Origin: Bacteroidetes bacterium HLUCCA01
GTDB taxonomy: Bacteria > Bacteroidota > Rhodothermia > Balneolales > HLUCCA01
Direction of reading: 5' to 3'
Assembly (NCBI GenBank): GCA_001314545.1
Contig: LIHN01000005.1
Location: 1-64,000, forward strand
DNA length: 64,000 bases
The notes beneath the pieces are model-generated. The model did no database searches. It was not told the DNA's origin and saw nothing but the letters and a program-made list of their open reading frames with translations. A program made the position numbers and the translations under genes. This document shows, piece after piece, positions 1 to 8,350 of this stretch (position 1 is the stretch's first letter; every line of letters begins with the position of its first letter).

Positions 1-124
1 CAATGGCTTTGTACGGGGATGGCAGGAAGGTTTGATTATCCTTCCAACGTGCGCCGTTATGATGTAAGTCGTTCACGGCTACCTGGCGCTCGGTAACCGG
101 AAACATGAAGTCTTGAAGGTTCAT
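1..124 (-). CDS. Partial hypothetical protein (N-terminus only)
   Basis: Reading the minus strand from the ATG at 124 gives an open frame of 41 codons (starting MNLQDFMFPVTERQ) that runs off the left edge of the window. It is absent from the supplied ORF track because it is open-ended. I do not recognise the family. It lies in the AT-rich accessory end, transcribed away from the AbiE pair, so it is probably island cargo. No signal peptide or membrane segment is visible in this part. Confidence 0.45.
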   Translation of the reverse strand, partial: MNLQDFMFPVTERQVAVNDLHHNGARWKDNQTFLPSPYKAI

Positions 125-403
125 GGTATAAGAGATTTGGTGAGTATTAATGAGCAAGGCTCATTGTTCTTATACCAGAAACGGGGCGAGATTAGGGGAG
201 TGGCGAAGTGGGGAAAGTTGTAAGTCTTGTTGGAGGTTGGATGCTACTGTTTGTATTTTCTTGAAAAGACGACCGTTGCTCAGGTTATAATTTTCGCCAC
301 TTCGCCACTTTGGGGAGCTAGTGCGTGCCTCGATTGAGTTGGAATGTGCGGAAAGCAAATGATGATTATGTGATGAATAGAAATTGCTAATGTGGATAAA
401 AAC
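125..403. other. Intergenic gap, AT-rich, one inverted repeat
   Basis: This gap separates the divergent partial ORF and the AbiE operon. It holds a 12-bp inverted repeat, GTGGCGAAGTGG at 200-211 and CCACTTCGCCAC at 297-308, with an 85-nt spacer. The minus-strand 62-residue ORF across it (170-358) looks like a by-product. No other gene is supported. Confidence 0.4.
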
Positions 404-429
404 GCATACACTTATAAGTAAATGTATGC
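404..429 (+). promoter_or_regulatory. Inverted-repeat operator candidate for abiE
   Basis: GCATACA at 404-410 and TGTATGC at 423-429 form a perfect 7-bp inverted repeat around a 12-nt centre that itself contains the palindrome ACTTATAAGT. It ends 15 nt before the AbiEi start. AbiEi-family antitoxins are known to repress their own operon by binding inverted repeats in the promoter, so this is the natural candidate site. The assignment is by position and symmetry only. Confidence 0.5.
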
Positions 430-444
430 ACTTTAATCCATGTC

Positions 445-1062
445 ATGTACACTTCAAAAGAAATTATTCGGAAAGCACTTGGTGTCTTTGAAAATAGGGG
501 TGGAATTCTAAGAACGTCAGAAGCTCTATCAGCCGGTATACACCCCAGAACGCTATATAAACTCAGAGATGATGGTTATCTCACAAAATTAGACCGGGGC
601 CTTTATACACTGGCCGCAGATTTTACGCTTTCCAATCCAGATATTGCAATTGTTGCAGCCAGGGTTCCCAATGCAAAAATTTGTCTGCTATCGGCGCTCG
701 ACTTTCATGAAATGACCAAAGAGATTCCTCATAGAGTTCATATCGCCATCGCACGAACTCAAAGAAATCCAAAGATAGATTACCCACCTGTTGAGGTATA
801 TCGATTTACCGATGAAAGCTTTACCGAAGGTGTAGAAAAGCATGAAATTGACGGACAAACAATCCAGGTCTATAGTCCGGCCAAAACTATTGCAGACTGT
901 TTCAAATTCAGAAACAAGATTGGCAAACAAATTGCTCTTGAAGCGCTCCAAACGGGACTTTACCAGAAAAAAATAGCAGTAAAAGAAATTCTGAAATATG
1001 CTAAAATCTGCAGAGTTGAAAAGATTCTGAAGCCCTATCTGGAAGCAAGTGTAAATGGATAA
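445..1062 (+). CDS. abiEi: AbiEi-family antitoxin (type IV toxin-antitoxin)
   Basis: This 205-residue protein matches the AbiEi antitoxin architecture. A short winged-helix DNA-binding region occupies about residues 18-60 (GGILRTSEALSAGIHPRTLY, then a YLTKLDRGLYTL wing). It is followed by the typical C-terminal domain with HIAIAR and YSPAKTIADCFKFRNKIG. In this family the antitoxin does not bind the toxin directly; it counters it and represses the operon. The stop overlaps the start of the AbiEii gene by 8 nt, the usual bicistronic arrangement, and an inverted repeat sits just upstream. Such pairs act in phage abortive infection and in stabilising mobile elements. Identification is by family pattern and partner and is fairly secure. 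Confidence 0.88.
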   Translation: MYTSKEIIRKALGVFENRGGILRTSEALSAGIHPRTLYKLRDDGYLTKLDRGLYTLAADFTLSNPDIAIVAARVPNAKICLLSALDFHEMTKEIPHRVHIAIARTQRNPKIDYPPVEVYRFTDESFTEGVEKHEIDGQTIQVYSPAKTIADCFKFRNKIGKQIALEALQTGLYQKKIAVKEILKYAKICRVEKILKPYLEASVNG

Positions 1063-1969
1063 AGATAAAAAACGAAAAGCCGCATCCGTTCATCAAAAAC
1101 TTTTGAACAAAGCACGTGAATCAAACCGTCCGTTCAATGAACTTCTTCAGTATTACGCTATGGAGAGGTTTCTGTACAGAGTGAGCCGGTCTGAATATGT
1201 TGAACAATTCATACTGAAGGGAGCACTGCTGCTACGCATGTCAGGCATATCAGAAATACGTTCTACTCGTGATATTGATTTCCTGGGCACGAATGATTCA
1301 GGTATTGAAAAAATGAAAAGGGTAGTAGCGAATTGCTGTACTGTTCAGGTAGCAGAGGATGGTCTGGAATTTCATTCCAATGATATCGAAGCCGATGAAA
1401 TCAGAGAAAATAATGTGTATCAGGGCTATCGATTCAGGATAAGAGGAAATCTTGGTAATGCGAAGATCTATATTCAGATTGATATGGGTTTTGGTGACAT
1501 CGTCACACCAGATCCGATTTGGGTTGAGTTTCCGACCGTGTTGGATGAGGAAAATCCAATTATTCGAGCTTATACACTGGAAACGGCTATAGCTGAGAAG
1601 TATCAGGCTATGATCGACCTTGACCTTCTTAACAGTCGTATGAAAGATTTTTATGATATCTGGTTTTTGAGTAGTAACCTAAGTTTTGATGGTACTATAC
1701 TGCAAGAAGCGATAAAACAGACTTTTGACAGAAGAAAGACCGATGTCCCTACGGAGAAACCATTCGTCTTTAAAGAGCTTTTTTATGCAGATAAAAATAA
1801 AGTCACTCAATGGCGAGCCTTTATAAAGAAAATAGGCCAGGAAGATTTGCCATCCGACTTTCGAACTGTTATGGAGCGGTTGGATAAGTTTTTATGGTCA
1901 CCGACAGAGTGCTTGGTACGAGGAGAACACTTTGCGAGGGTATGGTTTCCGAATGAGGGATGGGAATAG
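1055..1969 (+). CDS. abiEii: AbiEii-family nucleotidyltransferase toxin (type IV TA)
   Basis: This 304-residue protein is the partner of the upstream AbiEi. The nucleotidyltransferase signature is visible: FILKGALLLRMSG at about residues 52-64 and RSTRDIDFLG at 69-78, carrying the acidic metal-binding pair. The later conserved Lys/Asp region lies near 185-210 (AEKYQAM, SRMKDFYDIW). Members of this DUF1814 family transfer nucleotides to acceptors; in characterised homologues the target is tRNA, which stops growth. Length fits the family at roughly 290-320. The start ATG overlaps the antitoxin stop (ATGGATAA), implying translational coupling. No truncation or frameshift is seen, so the pair looks functional. 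Confidence 0.9.
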   Translation: MDKDKKRKAASVHQKLLNKARESNRPFNELLQYYAMERFLYRVSRSEYVEQFILKGALLLRMSGISEIRSTRDIDFLGTNDSGIEKMKRVVANCCTVQVAEDGLEFHSNDIEADEIRENNVYQGYRFRIRGNLGNAKIYIQIDMGFGDIVTPDPIWVEFPTVLDEENPIIRAYTLETAIAEKYQAMIDLDLLNSRMKDFYDIWFLSSNLSFDGTILQEAIKQTFDRRKTDVPTEKPFVFKELFYADKNKVTQWRAFIKKIGQEDLPSDFRTVMERLDKFLWSPTECLVRGEHFARVWFPNEGWE

Positions 1970-2058
1970 TGAATTCCCGTTTTTTATTTATCTGGTAGTC
2001 GATTTGGTAGTCAGTATTTTTAAAATGCCCTTAATGAAGTATTTAAGCTTGATTTTCA

Positions 2059-2108
2059 TCTGACTACGGATCAGAAGGTATGGGGTTCGAATCCCTACGG
2101 GTGTACCA
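2059..2108 (+). other. tRNA-Arg(ACG) 3' half: attachment-site scar
   Basis: These 50 nt correspond to tRNA positions 27-76. The anticodon stem TCTGA/TCAGA pairs around loop CTACGGA, giving anticodon ACG. The T arm has loop TTCGAAT, and the 3' acceptor strand CGGGTGT is followed by A and an encoded CCA. The upstream bases (GATTTTCA) contain neither a D arm nor a matching 5' acceptor ACACCCG, so this is not a functional gene. A tRNA cut at the anticodon stem with its 3' end and terminator intact is the expected displaced half of a tyrosine-recombinase integration site. Confidence 0.8.
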
Positions 2109-2115
2109 GCAACAT

Positions 2116-2156
2116 AGCCCTGAATTGCCCAACAACGCGGTTCAGGGCTATTTTTT
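2116..2156 (+). terminator. Rho-independent terminator of the original tRNA-Arg
   Basis: AGCCCTGAA at 2116-2124 pairs perfectly with TTCAGGGCT at 2141-2149, followed by ATTTTTT. It begins 8 nt after the tRNA CCA end, as expected for the native tRNA terminator. The 16-nt loop is repeated almost unchanged in the second scar at 3083-3123. Confidence 0.75.
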
Positions 2157-2212
2157 GTGCAAGACCTGACTCTAATTGTCAGACTTGTACAGAACTGCGA
2201 ACTCCACCGTTT

Positions 2213-2512
2213 CTACTTTCTTTTTTCAGGGTTTTGCCTGGTTCCAAATACAGAAAGAATTTGAATTGAGTCCTCTGCAATCCGATAGTATAGTGTATTG
2301 TTTTGATCAACCACCGCTTTGCGAATCTTTCTACCTGTGTTAAAGGTGGGAAAAATATCTGGATGACGGGATATGATTTCAAGAGTCTTATCGACAGCAT
2401 TTGCGAATTGAATCAATTCACTCACTGTCCAGTTTTCTTCTAAATACTTTATCGTATCCGATAATTCAGACAACGCATGGTCTGTCCACAGGATTTTAAA
2501 GCCACTTGGCAT
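2213..2512 (-). CDS. RelE/ParE-family toxin
   Basis: This 99-residue basic protein has the RelE/ParE superfamily pattern. The N-terminal part is helical (WTDHALSELSDTIKYLEENW), then HPDIFPTF, and the C-terminal strands read RKAVVDQNNTLYYRIAEDSIQILSVFGTRQNP. Family members either cleave mRNA on the ribosome or poison gyrase; the sequence alone does not separate these. It is the downstream gene of a two-gene operon and overlaps the antitoxin by 17 nt. It lies between two tRNA-derived direct repeats, consistent with an addiction module kept by a mobile segment. Confidence 0.82.
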   Translation of the reverse strand: MPSGFKILWTDHALSELSDTIKYLEENWTVSELIQFANAVDKTLEIISRHPDIFPTFNTGRKIRKAVVDQNNTLYYRIAEDSIQILSVFGTRQNPEKRK

Positions 2513-2729
2513 ATATCTTTCTGACTTGATCGTGGTCTTTCAGCTTGCCGGCATCAGCATCATCAATTCCCTTATTGATGGACTCCTTTTCAGCAGCTGA
2601 TAAACGCTCCCAGTACGCTTCTTTTTCACTGTCCCGAATGGCCAGCAGTTTCTCAATGATAGTTGGGCTATCAATGGTTGAGAGCCATTGAATCAATTCA
2701 AGTTTTGTCGTTTGCAGGTTGTTTTCCAT
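2496..2729 (-). CDS. Antitoxin partner of the RelE/ParE toxin
   Basis: The supplied ORF starts at 2870, but the first 47 codons read unlike protein. Starting at the ATG at 2729 gives a 77-residue protein beginning MENNLQTTKLELIQW. It is acidic and helical and ends in a short conserved-looking tail (DDADAGKLKDHDQVRKIYAKWL), a pattern common in small antitoxins placed directly ahead of RelE/ParE toxins in Bacteroidota. The tail would wrap the toxin, and the gene order antitoxin then toxin with a 17-nt overlap supports the pairing. I see no clear ribbon-helix-helix. Confidence in the role comes mainly from context. Confidence 0.72.
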   Translation of the reverse strand: MENNLQTTKLELIQWLSTIDSPTIIEKLLAIRDSEKEAYWERLSAAEKESINKGIDDADAGKLKDHDQVRKIYAKWL

Positions 2730-3011
2730 GGTTAAAAACTTACGGGTCGTATAAGATTCTGTGGTCAATTCTTGCCCAACTTGTAATACAGGCAATAAAT
2801 GCATGCTCTTGATGACGTCATTGGCCTGTAGCAAATGCATATAAATATCATCGAAATAACGAATCCGCATTCTGCTATAACTTGCAAATAATCATCATCT
2901 ATAATCAAATTTGATCAATTCGTTTCAGATAAACAACTTAATTGCCGCTGAATGACGTCATTTATACTTCCAGGCAGCGACGATTAAAATTCACCTTGTT
3001 TGTTCAAACGC

Positions 3012-3123
3012 TTAAAATGCACCCTTAATGCCCATTTAATGGAGACGGTAATGCCAGGAATCCCTACGGGTGTACTTTACATAGCCATGAATTGCCCAAC
3101 AACGCGGTTCAGGGCTTTTTTTG
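3012..3123 (+). repeat. Degenerate second copy of the tRNA-Arg scar and terminator
   Basis: This copy matches the 2020-2156 region in pieces: TTAAAATGC, CCTTAATG and ATTTAA upstream, then AATCCCTACGGGTGTAC (17 nt exact), then ACATAGCC.TGAATTGCCC through TTCAGGGCT and a T run. The left blocks are 992 bp apart and the right blocks 967-969 bp apart, so about 25 nt of the anticodon and T-arm part has been lost here. The terminator stem carries a mismatch. It is an eroded attachment site or duplication. Confidence 0.72.
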
Positions 3124-3384
3124 TGCCGGATCACATCCCATGTACGTATTTACAGATTATTTCAAACGATGGGGGGTGTTGTGGGGTTATATTTAGTCAA
3201 CGCCGTTCAGATGCCTGCACGCAATCCGGCACCACGTTTCGCCGGCCGTAAACGCAGGCAACATAATCAGGAACCGGTGCTTCGACTCTAATACTGTCCC
3301 TAATTTAATGTTGGTCAATTCCAGCTCTATCCACTGTAGAGCCAGGTTTTGACGCTGCTACCCCTAATTTAACCCCTTAAAACC
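3124..3384. other. Intergenic gap without recognisable gene
   Basis: This region runs from the second tRNA scar to the first chromosomal-looking gene. The ORF 3000-3251 that crosses into it overlaps the repeat and reads as a by-product. I see no promoter or RNA gene with confidence. Confidence 0.4.
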
Positions 3385-3771
3385 ATGATGGTTAACGTTT
3401 CTCTCTTCTACAGTGTGATTTTTATTGCCATTGGCGTAGTTGCCTGGGCAGTGACCGGTATGGAACAGGCTACAGCCCTGATCCCGGCCTATTTTGGTGC
3501 GCTGGTACTTGTTTTTGCTGTGATTTCCCGACTTAAAGAAGGACTTCGACGCCACCTCATGCACGCAGCCATGGCTATTGTCCTGCTCGGTCTGCTGGGA
3601 TCGGTGGGCGGACTCTTCCGCTTTATCGGCTCGCTGTTCACCGGTGCTGAGCTGGCCCGACCAGCGGCTGTTTATGCACAGAGCGTCTTCGCTGTAGCCA
3701 GCATGGGCTATCTGTATGCCGGCATCCGTTCGTTTATTGACGCCCGCAAACAACGCGAAGCACAGGCCTGA
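3385..3771 (+). CDS. Small integral membrane protein, function unknown
   Basis: This 128-residue hydrophobic protein has about four transmembrane segments (near residues 5-27, 32-50, 60-82 and 95-117) and a basic cytoplasmic tail (IDARKQREAQA). A short positively charged loop, RLKEGLRRH, lies between helices 2 and 3. I recognise no catalytic motif or named family with certainty; similar short proteins are common and uncharacterised in the group. It stands alone between the island end and a convergent secreted-protein gene. Two adjacent start codons (ATGATG) are possible. Confidence 0.7.
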   Translation: MMVNVSLFYSVIFIAIGVVAWAVTGMEQATALIPAYFGALVLVFAVISRLKEGLRRHLMHAAMAIVLLGLLGSVGGLFRFIGSLFTGAELARPAAVYAQSVFAVASMGYLYAGIRSFIDARKQREAQA

Positions 3772-3772
3772 C

Positions 3773-3857
3773 CTGCCCGAAGTGCCGGTCAAGGCCTCCG
3801 GGCAGACAGGATAATCAGGCACGGTTCACGCAATGGGTGGATAATCGCGCGAACCGT
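3773..3857. terminator. Hairpins between convergent genes
   Basis: Two stems lie in the 100-nt gap between convergent coding regions. CTGCCCG at 3773-3779 pairs with CGGGCAG at 3799-3805. ACGGTTCACGC at 3821-3831 pairs with GCGCGAACCGT at 3847-3857 with one mismatch. Neither has a good T run, so termination is inferred from position and stem strength. Confidence 0.4.
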
Positions 3858-3871
3858 CCAGTATTCCGCGT

Positions 3872-6800
3872 TTATTTCACCAGACTCATCTTGCGGGTGA
3901 GCACCGTGTTTCCGGTCTGCAGCCGGTACAGGTACACACCGCTGGCCAGCCTCGACCCGTCGAAGCGGACAACATGATACCCGGCCTGAAATCGGGTGTC
4001 GGCAACCTCGCTTACCAGTCTGCCGGTTACATCGTATACCGAAATCCGCACCTGGTCCGATTCCGGTAACCCGAAGCGAATGCTGGTCGACGGATTAAAC
4101 GGGTTGGGATAGTTTTGCGAGAGCTCAACCTGAGCCGGAAGCTCCATCCCGCCGTCCAGACTGACCGGACCGCTTACAAAGGTCTGCTCTTCGGCAAAGG
4201 CCGATCCATTATGCAGGTTGTCAATGGCCTGCACGCTCCAATAATAGGTGGTGTTGGGCTGCAGATCGCGCAGGACCACCGAGGTGGCACCACCCACATT
4301 CCCGGGCCGGGCTACCAGCCGCTTCCCGGTATCCAGCGCCAGAGCGCTGATGACGTCGTTCCCGCCGGGCTCCGTACCCACGCGCAGGTTGTAAGTCACG
4401 CCGGAAGCCGGCGTGGTGCCCGCCTCACCGCCATCCCAGCTTAAGGTTACAAACTGATCAGGATCAACGGAGAGACCGACCGGCGCACCGGCAGCTTCGT
4501 ACGGCGAGGCTGAGAAATTCCGGTAGAAGGAGGCGACGTTTTCCGCCCCGTTGCTGTCGCTGACCCGTCCACCTGCAAATACATCCGCCCGACCGCTGCC
4601 GAAGACGTCGGCCGCCGCCATCATGCCGCCCGGATAGGCCCCGATTCCCGTCACAGCTGTGAATTCCAGCGAACCGTCACCGGCATTAAGCAGCGCGCTG
4701 GCTGGATCCTGCAACGATTCCGTGCCGCCGTTGATAAGCAGATCGGCGTACCCGTTGCCGCTGATATCTGCCAGCACCGGTCGAACCGCACTGAACCCCT
4801 CGTACACCACGGCATCCCCGAAGGTGCCGTCACCCTGATTCGGGAATATGTGAATGTTGTGCACCGCCGAAGCAATTTCAGTGTCAGGACTAACCACAGC
4901 CACCACATCCGGATACCCGTTGGCGGTGAGGTCGCCCCACAGCGCGTGGTGGATGAAACCCTCGTCGAGCAGCACCACAGACTCGGTAAACGCGCCGGTA
5001 CAGTCGCCTGCGTAGACCGTGAGCTGATCGGTGGAGGTCTCCTCGTCAAGGACCTGCAGCAGCAAATCCGCACATCCATCGTTGTTGAAATCACCGGCTT
5101 CTGCCGAGAGCGCCGGAGGCAGTACGATGTCGGTCAGTTCCAGCGCCCCGTTGCCGATGTGTCGCACGACCCGGGTGCTGTCGTCATCGGTAAAGGAGCC
5201 GGAGGCCACAATGATGCCCATCTCGCCGTTGTTGTTGTAGTCGGTCACGGCCAGGTCGTTCACCCGCATAGAAATCCCGTTTTCGGTGTCGGTGGAGAAG
5301 CTTCCGTCCTGATTGTTCAGACCCACAGCAAGGTAGTCGCCGTTGACATAGGCGGCATCCGGCCATCCGTCGTTGTTGAAATCGCCCCATTCGGCACGAC
5401 TCCCCGGCACCATGTCAGGCTGCTCCACGAACTGTCCGTCGCTCAGCTCAAAAATGGAGACGCCGGCCGCGGGCGTTCCTCCAAACAGCGGTCGGAAGGC
5501 CAGGTCCAGGTTCCCATCGCGGTCGACATCCACCCAGTTCGGATGAAAAGCACCGCTGGCGATGGGTGCAATGAGGTCCTGTACGGTCGCGAACCGGCTG
5601 GCGGCGTTCCAGGAGGTGCTGGTAAACGGCGAGGCGAACCCATGGTGATTGACGGCCGATACCGAAATAACGACCTCCTGACCGGTTTCCAGGGGTGGCA
5701 GGGCGAATTGGGTGAGGAATCCGGCGTTGCCCGGTCCTTTGGTGCGCAGTACGCCGCTGGTGAAGCTCATGGACTCTGTGATGTTGTCAAGGTCTTCTTC
5801 CAGGTCCGAGGTGCTGATGCGTACGTTGTAGGTGAGGGCTTCGGAGGGGGTGATGGCATCGGTGCCGGGATCCCAGCTTGCCACCAGATTCCCTTGCTCG
5901 TTGAGGGCAACCTGCAGGTTTTCCAGTGCGTCCGGACGGGTATAAAGCTGCTGCGGTAATCCGTTGCGGTAGGCGGTGAGCACGGGGTTATTTTTATTGT
6001 CGCTGCCGAAGGCCACAAGCTCCGGTTGTCCGTCGAGGGTGATGTCACCGGCGGTGATGCCGCCCCGACGCATGGCGGGCAGGTCCGGCGTGCTGATACT
6101 GAAGCTGCGCTCGCCCTGGTTTTCGAACAGATAGGATGTGCTGGTCCGGGTGAAATCGTTATCGGCGCTGTACAGGATATCCTGCAGACCGTCATTGTTG
6201 ATGTCGGCGATTTCAATATGGAGGCCGAAACTCCCGGAGATCAGCGTGCTTCGGAAGAAGGTGCGCGAAAAAGTGCCATCCCCGTTGTTCCACCAGATTC
6301 CGATGGGGCTTTCCGCAGTGCCGGACCAGCCGCCGATAACCAGATCCATATGCCCGTCATTGTCCAGATCGCCCATGGCGACGGTTTCCATGAGGGTGCT
6401 GGACGATACCACACTGAGGGGACTGTCGGGATCGGCTTCAAAGGCGCCGTTGCCCAGATTGCGGATCAGCAGATTTTCCGTGCCGCCGCCTGATGCCTGC
6501 AGCCCCACCAGCAGGATGTCTTTGAGGCCGCGGTTGAAGAAGTCGAAGATGAGTACGGCGTTGGCATTGCGCGAGGCAATTTCCGGCAGATCGACCGGCT
6601 CAAACTGCATGTCACCCTGGTTGAGCAGGATGCGGGTGGCCCGGTTGTTATCAAAATAACTGCCTTCCAGTCCGGATAGGACCACGTCCAGCAGACCGTC
6701 GCCGTCGAGGTCGGACCAGGCCGCGGTTCCGCCGATGTCGGGCAGGTTGGAGGGAATCTCCGTGACCGTGCTGCCTACGTCAAAGAAGGCAGCGCGATTG

Positions 6801-8350
6801 GGATCGGCCAGGTCTTCGGGGTACCCGCTGATGAAGAAATACGGCCCGGCGTTACGGTCGGGTCGCACCCAGTGCAGGCCTCCCTGGGGAGCGTACAAGT
6901 CGGCAATGAGCTGGCTGTCATCGGTGAACTGATTGGGTCGGTCGGCGTTGGGAGCGGTCACCAGACGGGTTTGCGGAACCCCCTGCTGGTTGCGGCCCGA
7001 CATCGCAAAGGACATCCCGACGGTGTTGAAGGGCAGGCTCCGGAACCAGGTGAAGGTGGGGAACCAGACCGGGTCGCCGGACAGGGCGCCGTTGAAGTAG
7101 GCGAGGGGTTCAAAGTCGGTATCGATTTCAAAGAGGTAGGACTCCCCGTCCAGGCTGCTGGTGATCCCGCTGAGCAGGATGTTATTTTGCATCGCCACGG
7201 CCGGCTGGTTGTTGGTGAGTCGTTTCAGGCTGCTCATCTCGCCATGGATATCGGTCAGGTGCGACCAGGTGCGGTTGGTTTCGCGCCGGTACAGGTGGGC
7301 TTTGTTCTCCCCGTAGTTCCCGATCAGCAGTCGATCGCCGCTGAGGTGCAGGGAGGTGCCGAAGGTGGTGTTTTCAACAGTGTCTGGTGCACGCAGGGTA
7401 TCCATCGGTGCCCAGGTCTGGTTGGGCATACGGTCGAACAGGTAGACAGCGCCGGTGCTCGCGAAGGTGCCGGAGTCGTTGAGGTTGCTCAGGGCGAAGG
7501 CTGCTCCGGAGCTGGCGATACGTACGTTGCGAATGTTGGTGATCTCCGGTGCGGGAATGGCGATGCGCTGGGATTCGGTGAATTCGGTGCCGCTGATGCG
7601 CAGGATGTGGACATCGGTTTCGGTGAGGACGGCGAAGGTCTGGTGGTCGAGGATGGCGGGGTAGGGGGCGAGGGTGGCGTCAACGCCGGGGACTTCCACG
7701 CGGGTGAGGAAGTCCCAGGTGCCCGAATTCCGGATATAGAGGTAGACCCCGTCATTCAGGGTGCCGGCAATCAGGTAGTTTCCGTCGGTATCGAGGAAGC
7801 CGCCGAATTGGGAGAAGCTGTTTTCATTGGGCTTATCGATGCGCTGGCTGAGGGTCCAGGTGTCGTTGTCATCCAGTTCGAAGACGTAGATCGCCTCGTT
7901 ACGGTCGCCGGAGGCGCCCACGATCAGGGTGTTTCCGTGGAAACGCAGGCTGTTGCCGAAACCGCGACTCAGTTCCAGGTTTCCGGGGGCCAGTTCCTGT
8001 TTCAGGGTGGTGGTGCCGTCCGGGAGGCGTTCGTAGATGAACACCATGCCGGTGCGGTTGGAGGTGCCGGAGGGCGACTGGTTGCCGGCCCCCACGGCGA
8101 TCCATTTTCCGTTGATGGCGTGGGCCGAGCCGACCGCGTTTTGAAACGAGCCTTCCCGCAGCAGGGTTCGCTCGGGTTCGGTTGACAGGGTTGAGGCAGA
8201 TTGGGCGGTGATCGACTGACTGGTGAAGGGGTTGAACCCGTCTATGCGTTGGCGATCGGGTTGGTCTTGTCCGTTTGCAGTTTGGGTTGCCGTCAGTCCG
8301 ACCAGGACCAACAGTGCGAGGGTAATTGAAAAGAGTCGGTTCGTGTGCAT
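3872..8350 (-). CDS. Large secreted FG-GAP/VCBS-repeat protein with type-A sorting domain
   Basis: This 1492-residue protein starts with a Sec signal peptide (residues 1-28, ending TQTANGQ). An N-terminal beta-propeller-like section (about 70-420) is built of repeats such as FHGNTLIVGASGDRNEAIYVFE. A second section (about 540-810) and a third (about 950-1290) carry integrin-like FG-GAP/VCBS calcium motifs of the type WSDLDGDGLLDVVLSG and WGDFNNDGWPDAAYVNGD. Fibronectin-III-like segments separate them (near 820-920 and 1310-1400). The end, NYPNPFNPSTSIRFGLPE followed by SGVYLYRLQTG and KMSLVK, is a type IX secretion sorting domain. No catalytic domain is seen; an adhesive or scaffold role at the cell surface is inferred. 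The gene is monocistronic and convergent with its neighbour. Confidence 0.85.
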   Translation of the reverse strand: MHTNRLFSITLALLVLVGLTATQTANGQDQPDRQRIDGFNPFTSQSITAQSASTLSTEPERTLLREGSFQNAVGSAHAINGKWIAVGAGNQSPSGTSNRTGMVFIYERLPDGTTTLKQELAPGNLELSRGFGNSLRFHGNTLIVGASGDRNEAIYVFELDDNDTWTLSQRIDKPNENSFSQFGGFLDTDGNYLIAGTLNDGVYLYIRNSGTWDFLTRVEVPGVDATLAPYPAILDHQTFAVLTETDVHILRISGTEFTESQRIAIPAPEITNIRNVRIASSGAAFALSNLNDSGTFASTGAVYLFDRMPNQTWAPMDTLRAPDTVENTTFGTSLHLSGDRLLIGNYGENKAHLYRRETNRTWSHLTDIHGEMSSLKRLTNNQPAVAMQNNILLSGITSSLDGESYLFEIDTDFEPLAYFNGALSGDPVWFPTFTWFRSLPFNTVGMSFAMSGRNQQGVPQTRLVTAPNADRPNQFTDDSQLIADLYAPQGGLHWVRPDRNAGPYFFISGYPEDLADPNRAAFFDVGSTVTEIPSNLPDIGGTAAWSDLDGDGLLDVVLSGLEGSYFDNNRATRILLNQGDMQFEPVDLPEIASRNANAVLIFDFFNRGLKDILLVGLQASGGGTENLLIRNLGNGAFEADPDSPLSVVSSSTLMETVAMGDLDNDGHMDLVIGGWSGTAESPIGIWWNNGDGTFSRTFFRSTLISGSFGLHIEIADINNDGLQDILYSADNDFTRTSTSYLFENQGERSFSISTPDLPAMRRGGITAGDITLDGQPELVAFGSDNKNNPVLTAYRNGLPQQLYTRPDALENLQVALNEQGNLVASWDPGTDAITPSEALTYNVRISTSDLEEDLDNITESMSFTSGVLRTKGPGNAGFLTQFALPPLETGQEVVISVSAVNHHGFASPFTSTSWNAASRFATVQDLIAPIASGAFHPNWVDVDRDGNLDLAFRPLFGGTPAAGVSIFELSDGQFVEQPDMVPGSRAEWGDFNNDGWPDAAYVNGDYLAVGLNNQDGSFSTDTENGISMRVNDLAVTDYNNNGEMGIIVASGSFTDDDSTRVVRHIGNGALELTDIVLPPALSAEAGDFNNDGCADLLLQVLDEETSTDQLTVYAGDCTGAFTESVVLLDEGFIHHALWGDLTANGYPDVVAVVSPDTEIASAVHNIHIFPNQGDGTFGDAVVYEGFSAVRPVLADISGNGYADLLINGGTESLQDPASALLNAGDGSLEFTAVTGIGAYPGGMMAAADVFGSGRADVFAGGRVSDSNGAENVASFYRNFSASPYEAAGAPVGLSVDPDQFVTLSWDGGEAGTTPASGVTYNLRVGTEPGGNDVISALALDTGKRLVARPGNVGGATSVVLRDLQPNTTYYWSVQAIDNLHNGSAFAEEQTFVSGPVSLDGGMELPAQVELSQNYPNPFNPSTSIRFGLPESDQVRISVYDVTGRLVSEVADTRFQAGYHVVRFDGSRLASGVYLYRLQTGNTVLTRKMSLVK

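Larger units (their letters stand above)
1..2108. mobile_element. Right end of a putative tRNA-Arg-integrated genomic island
   Basis: This stretch is visibly richer in A and T than the rest of the window. It carries a partial ORF and an AbiE toxin-antitoxin pair, and it ends exactly at a 50-nt 3' half of a tRNA-Arg(ACG) gene with no 5' half. Integrases that target tRNA 3' ends rebuild an intact tRNA at one end of the insert and leave a displaced 3' fragment at the other; this is the displaced fragment. The left end and any integrase would lie outside the window. The island call is inference from composition, cargo and the att scar. Confidence 0.55.
2109..3075. mobile_element. Small TA-carrying segment between two tRNA-derived direct repeats
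   Basis: A RelE/ParE-type toxin-antitoxin pair is bracketed by two copies of the same tRNA 3' end and terminator, about 968 bp apart (AATCCCTACGGGTGTAC at 2090-2106 and 3059-3075). The simplest reading is an older, smaller insertion or island remnant nested at the same tRNA site, reduced to its addiction module. No integrase is present in it. Confidence 0.5.

Noticed and set aside
170-358. 62-residue minus-strand ORF between the partial gene and AbiEi
   Set aside because: It spans the inverted repeat and has no family-like features. Support is too weak.
3000-3251. 83-residue ORF over the second tRNA scar
   Set aside because: It is made from att-repeat and terminator sequence and has no recognisable protein features.
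4850-8185. Long plus-strand ORFs (369 aa and 437 aa) opposite the FG-GAP gene
   Set aside because: Gly/Val-rich translations are antisense shadows of a high-GC coding strand. No start signal or domain pattern is seen.
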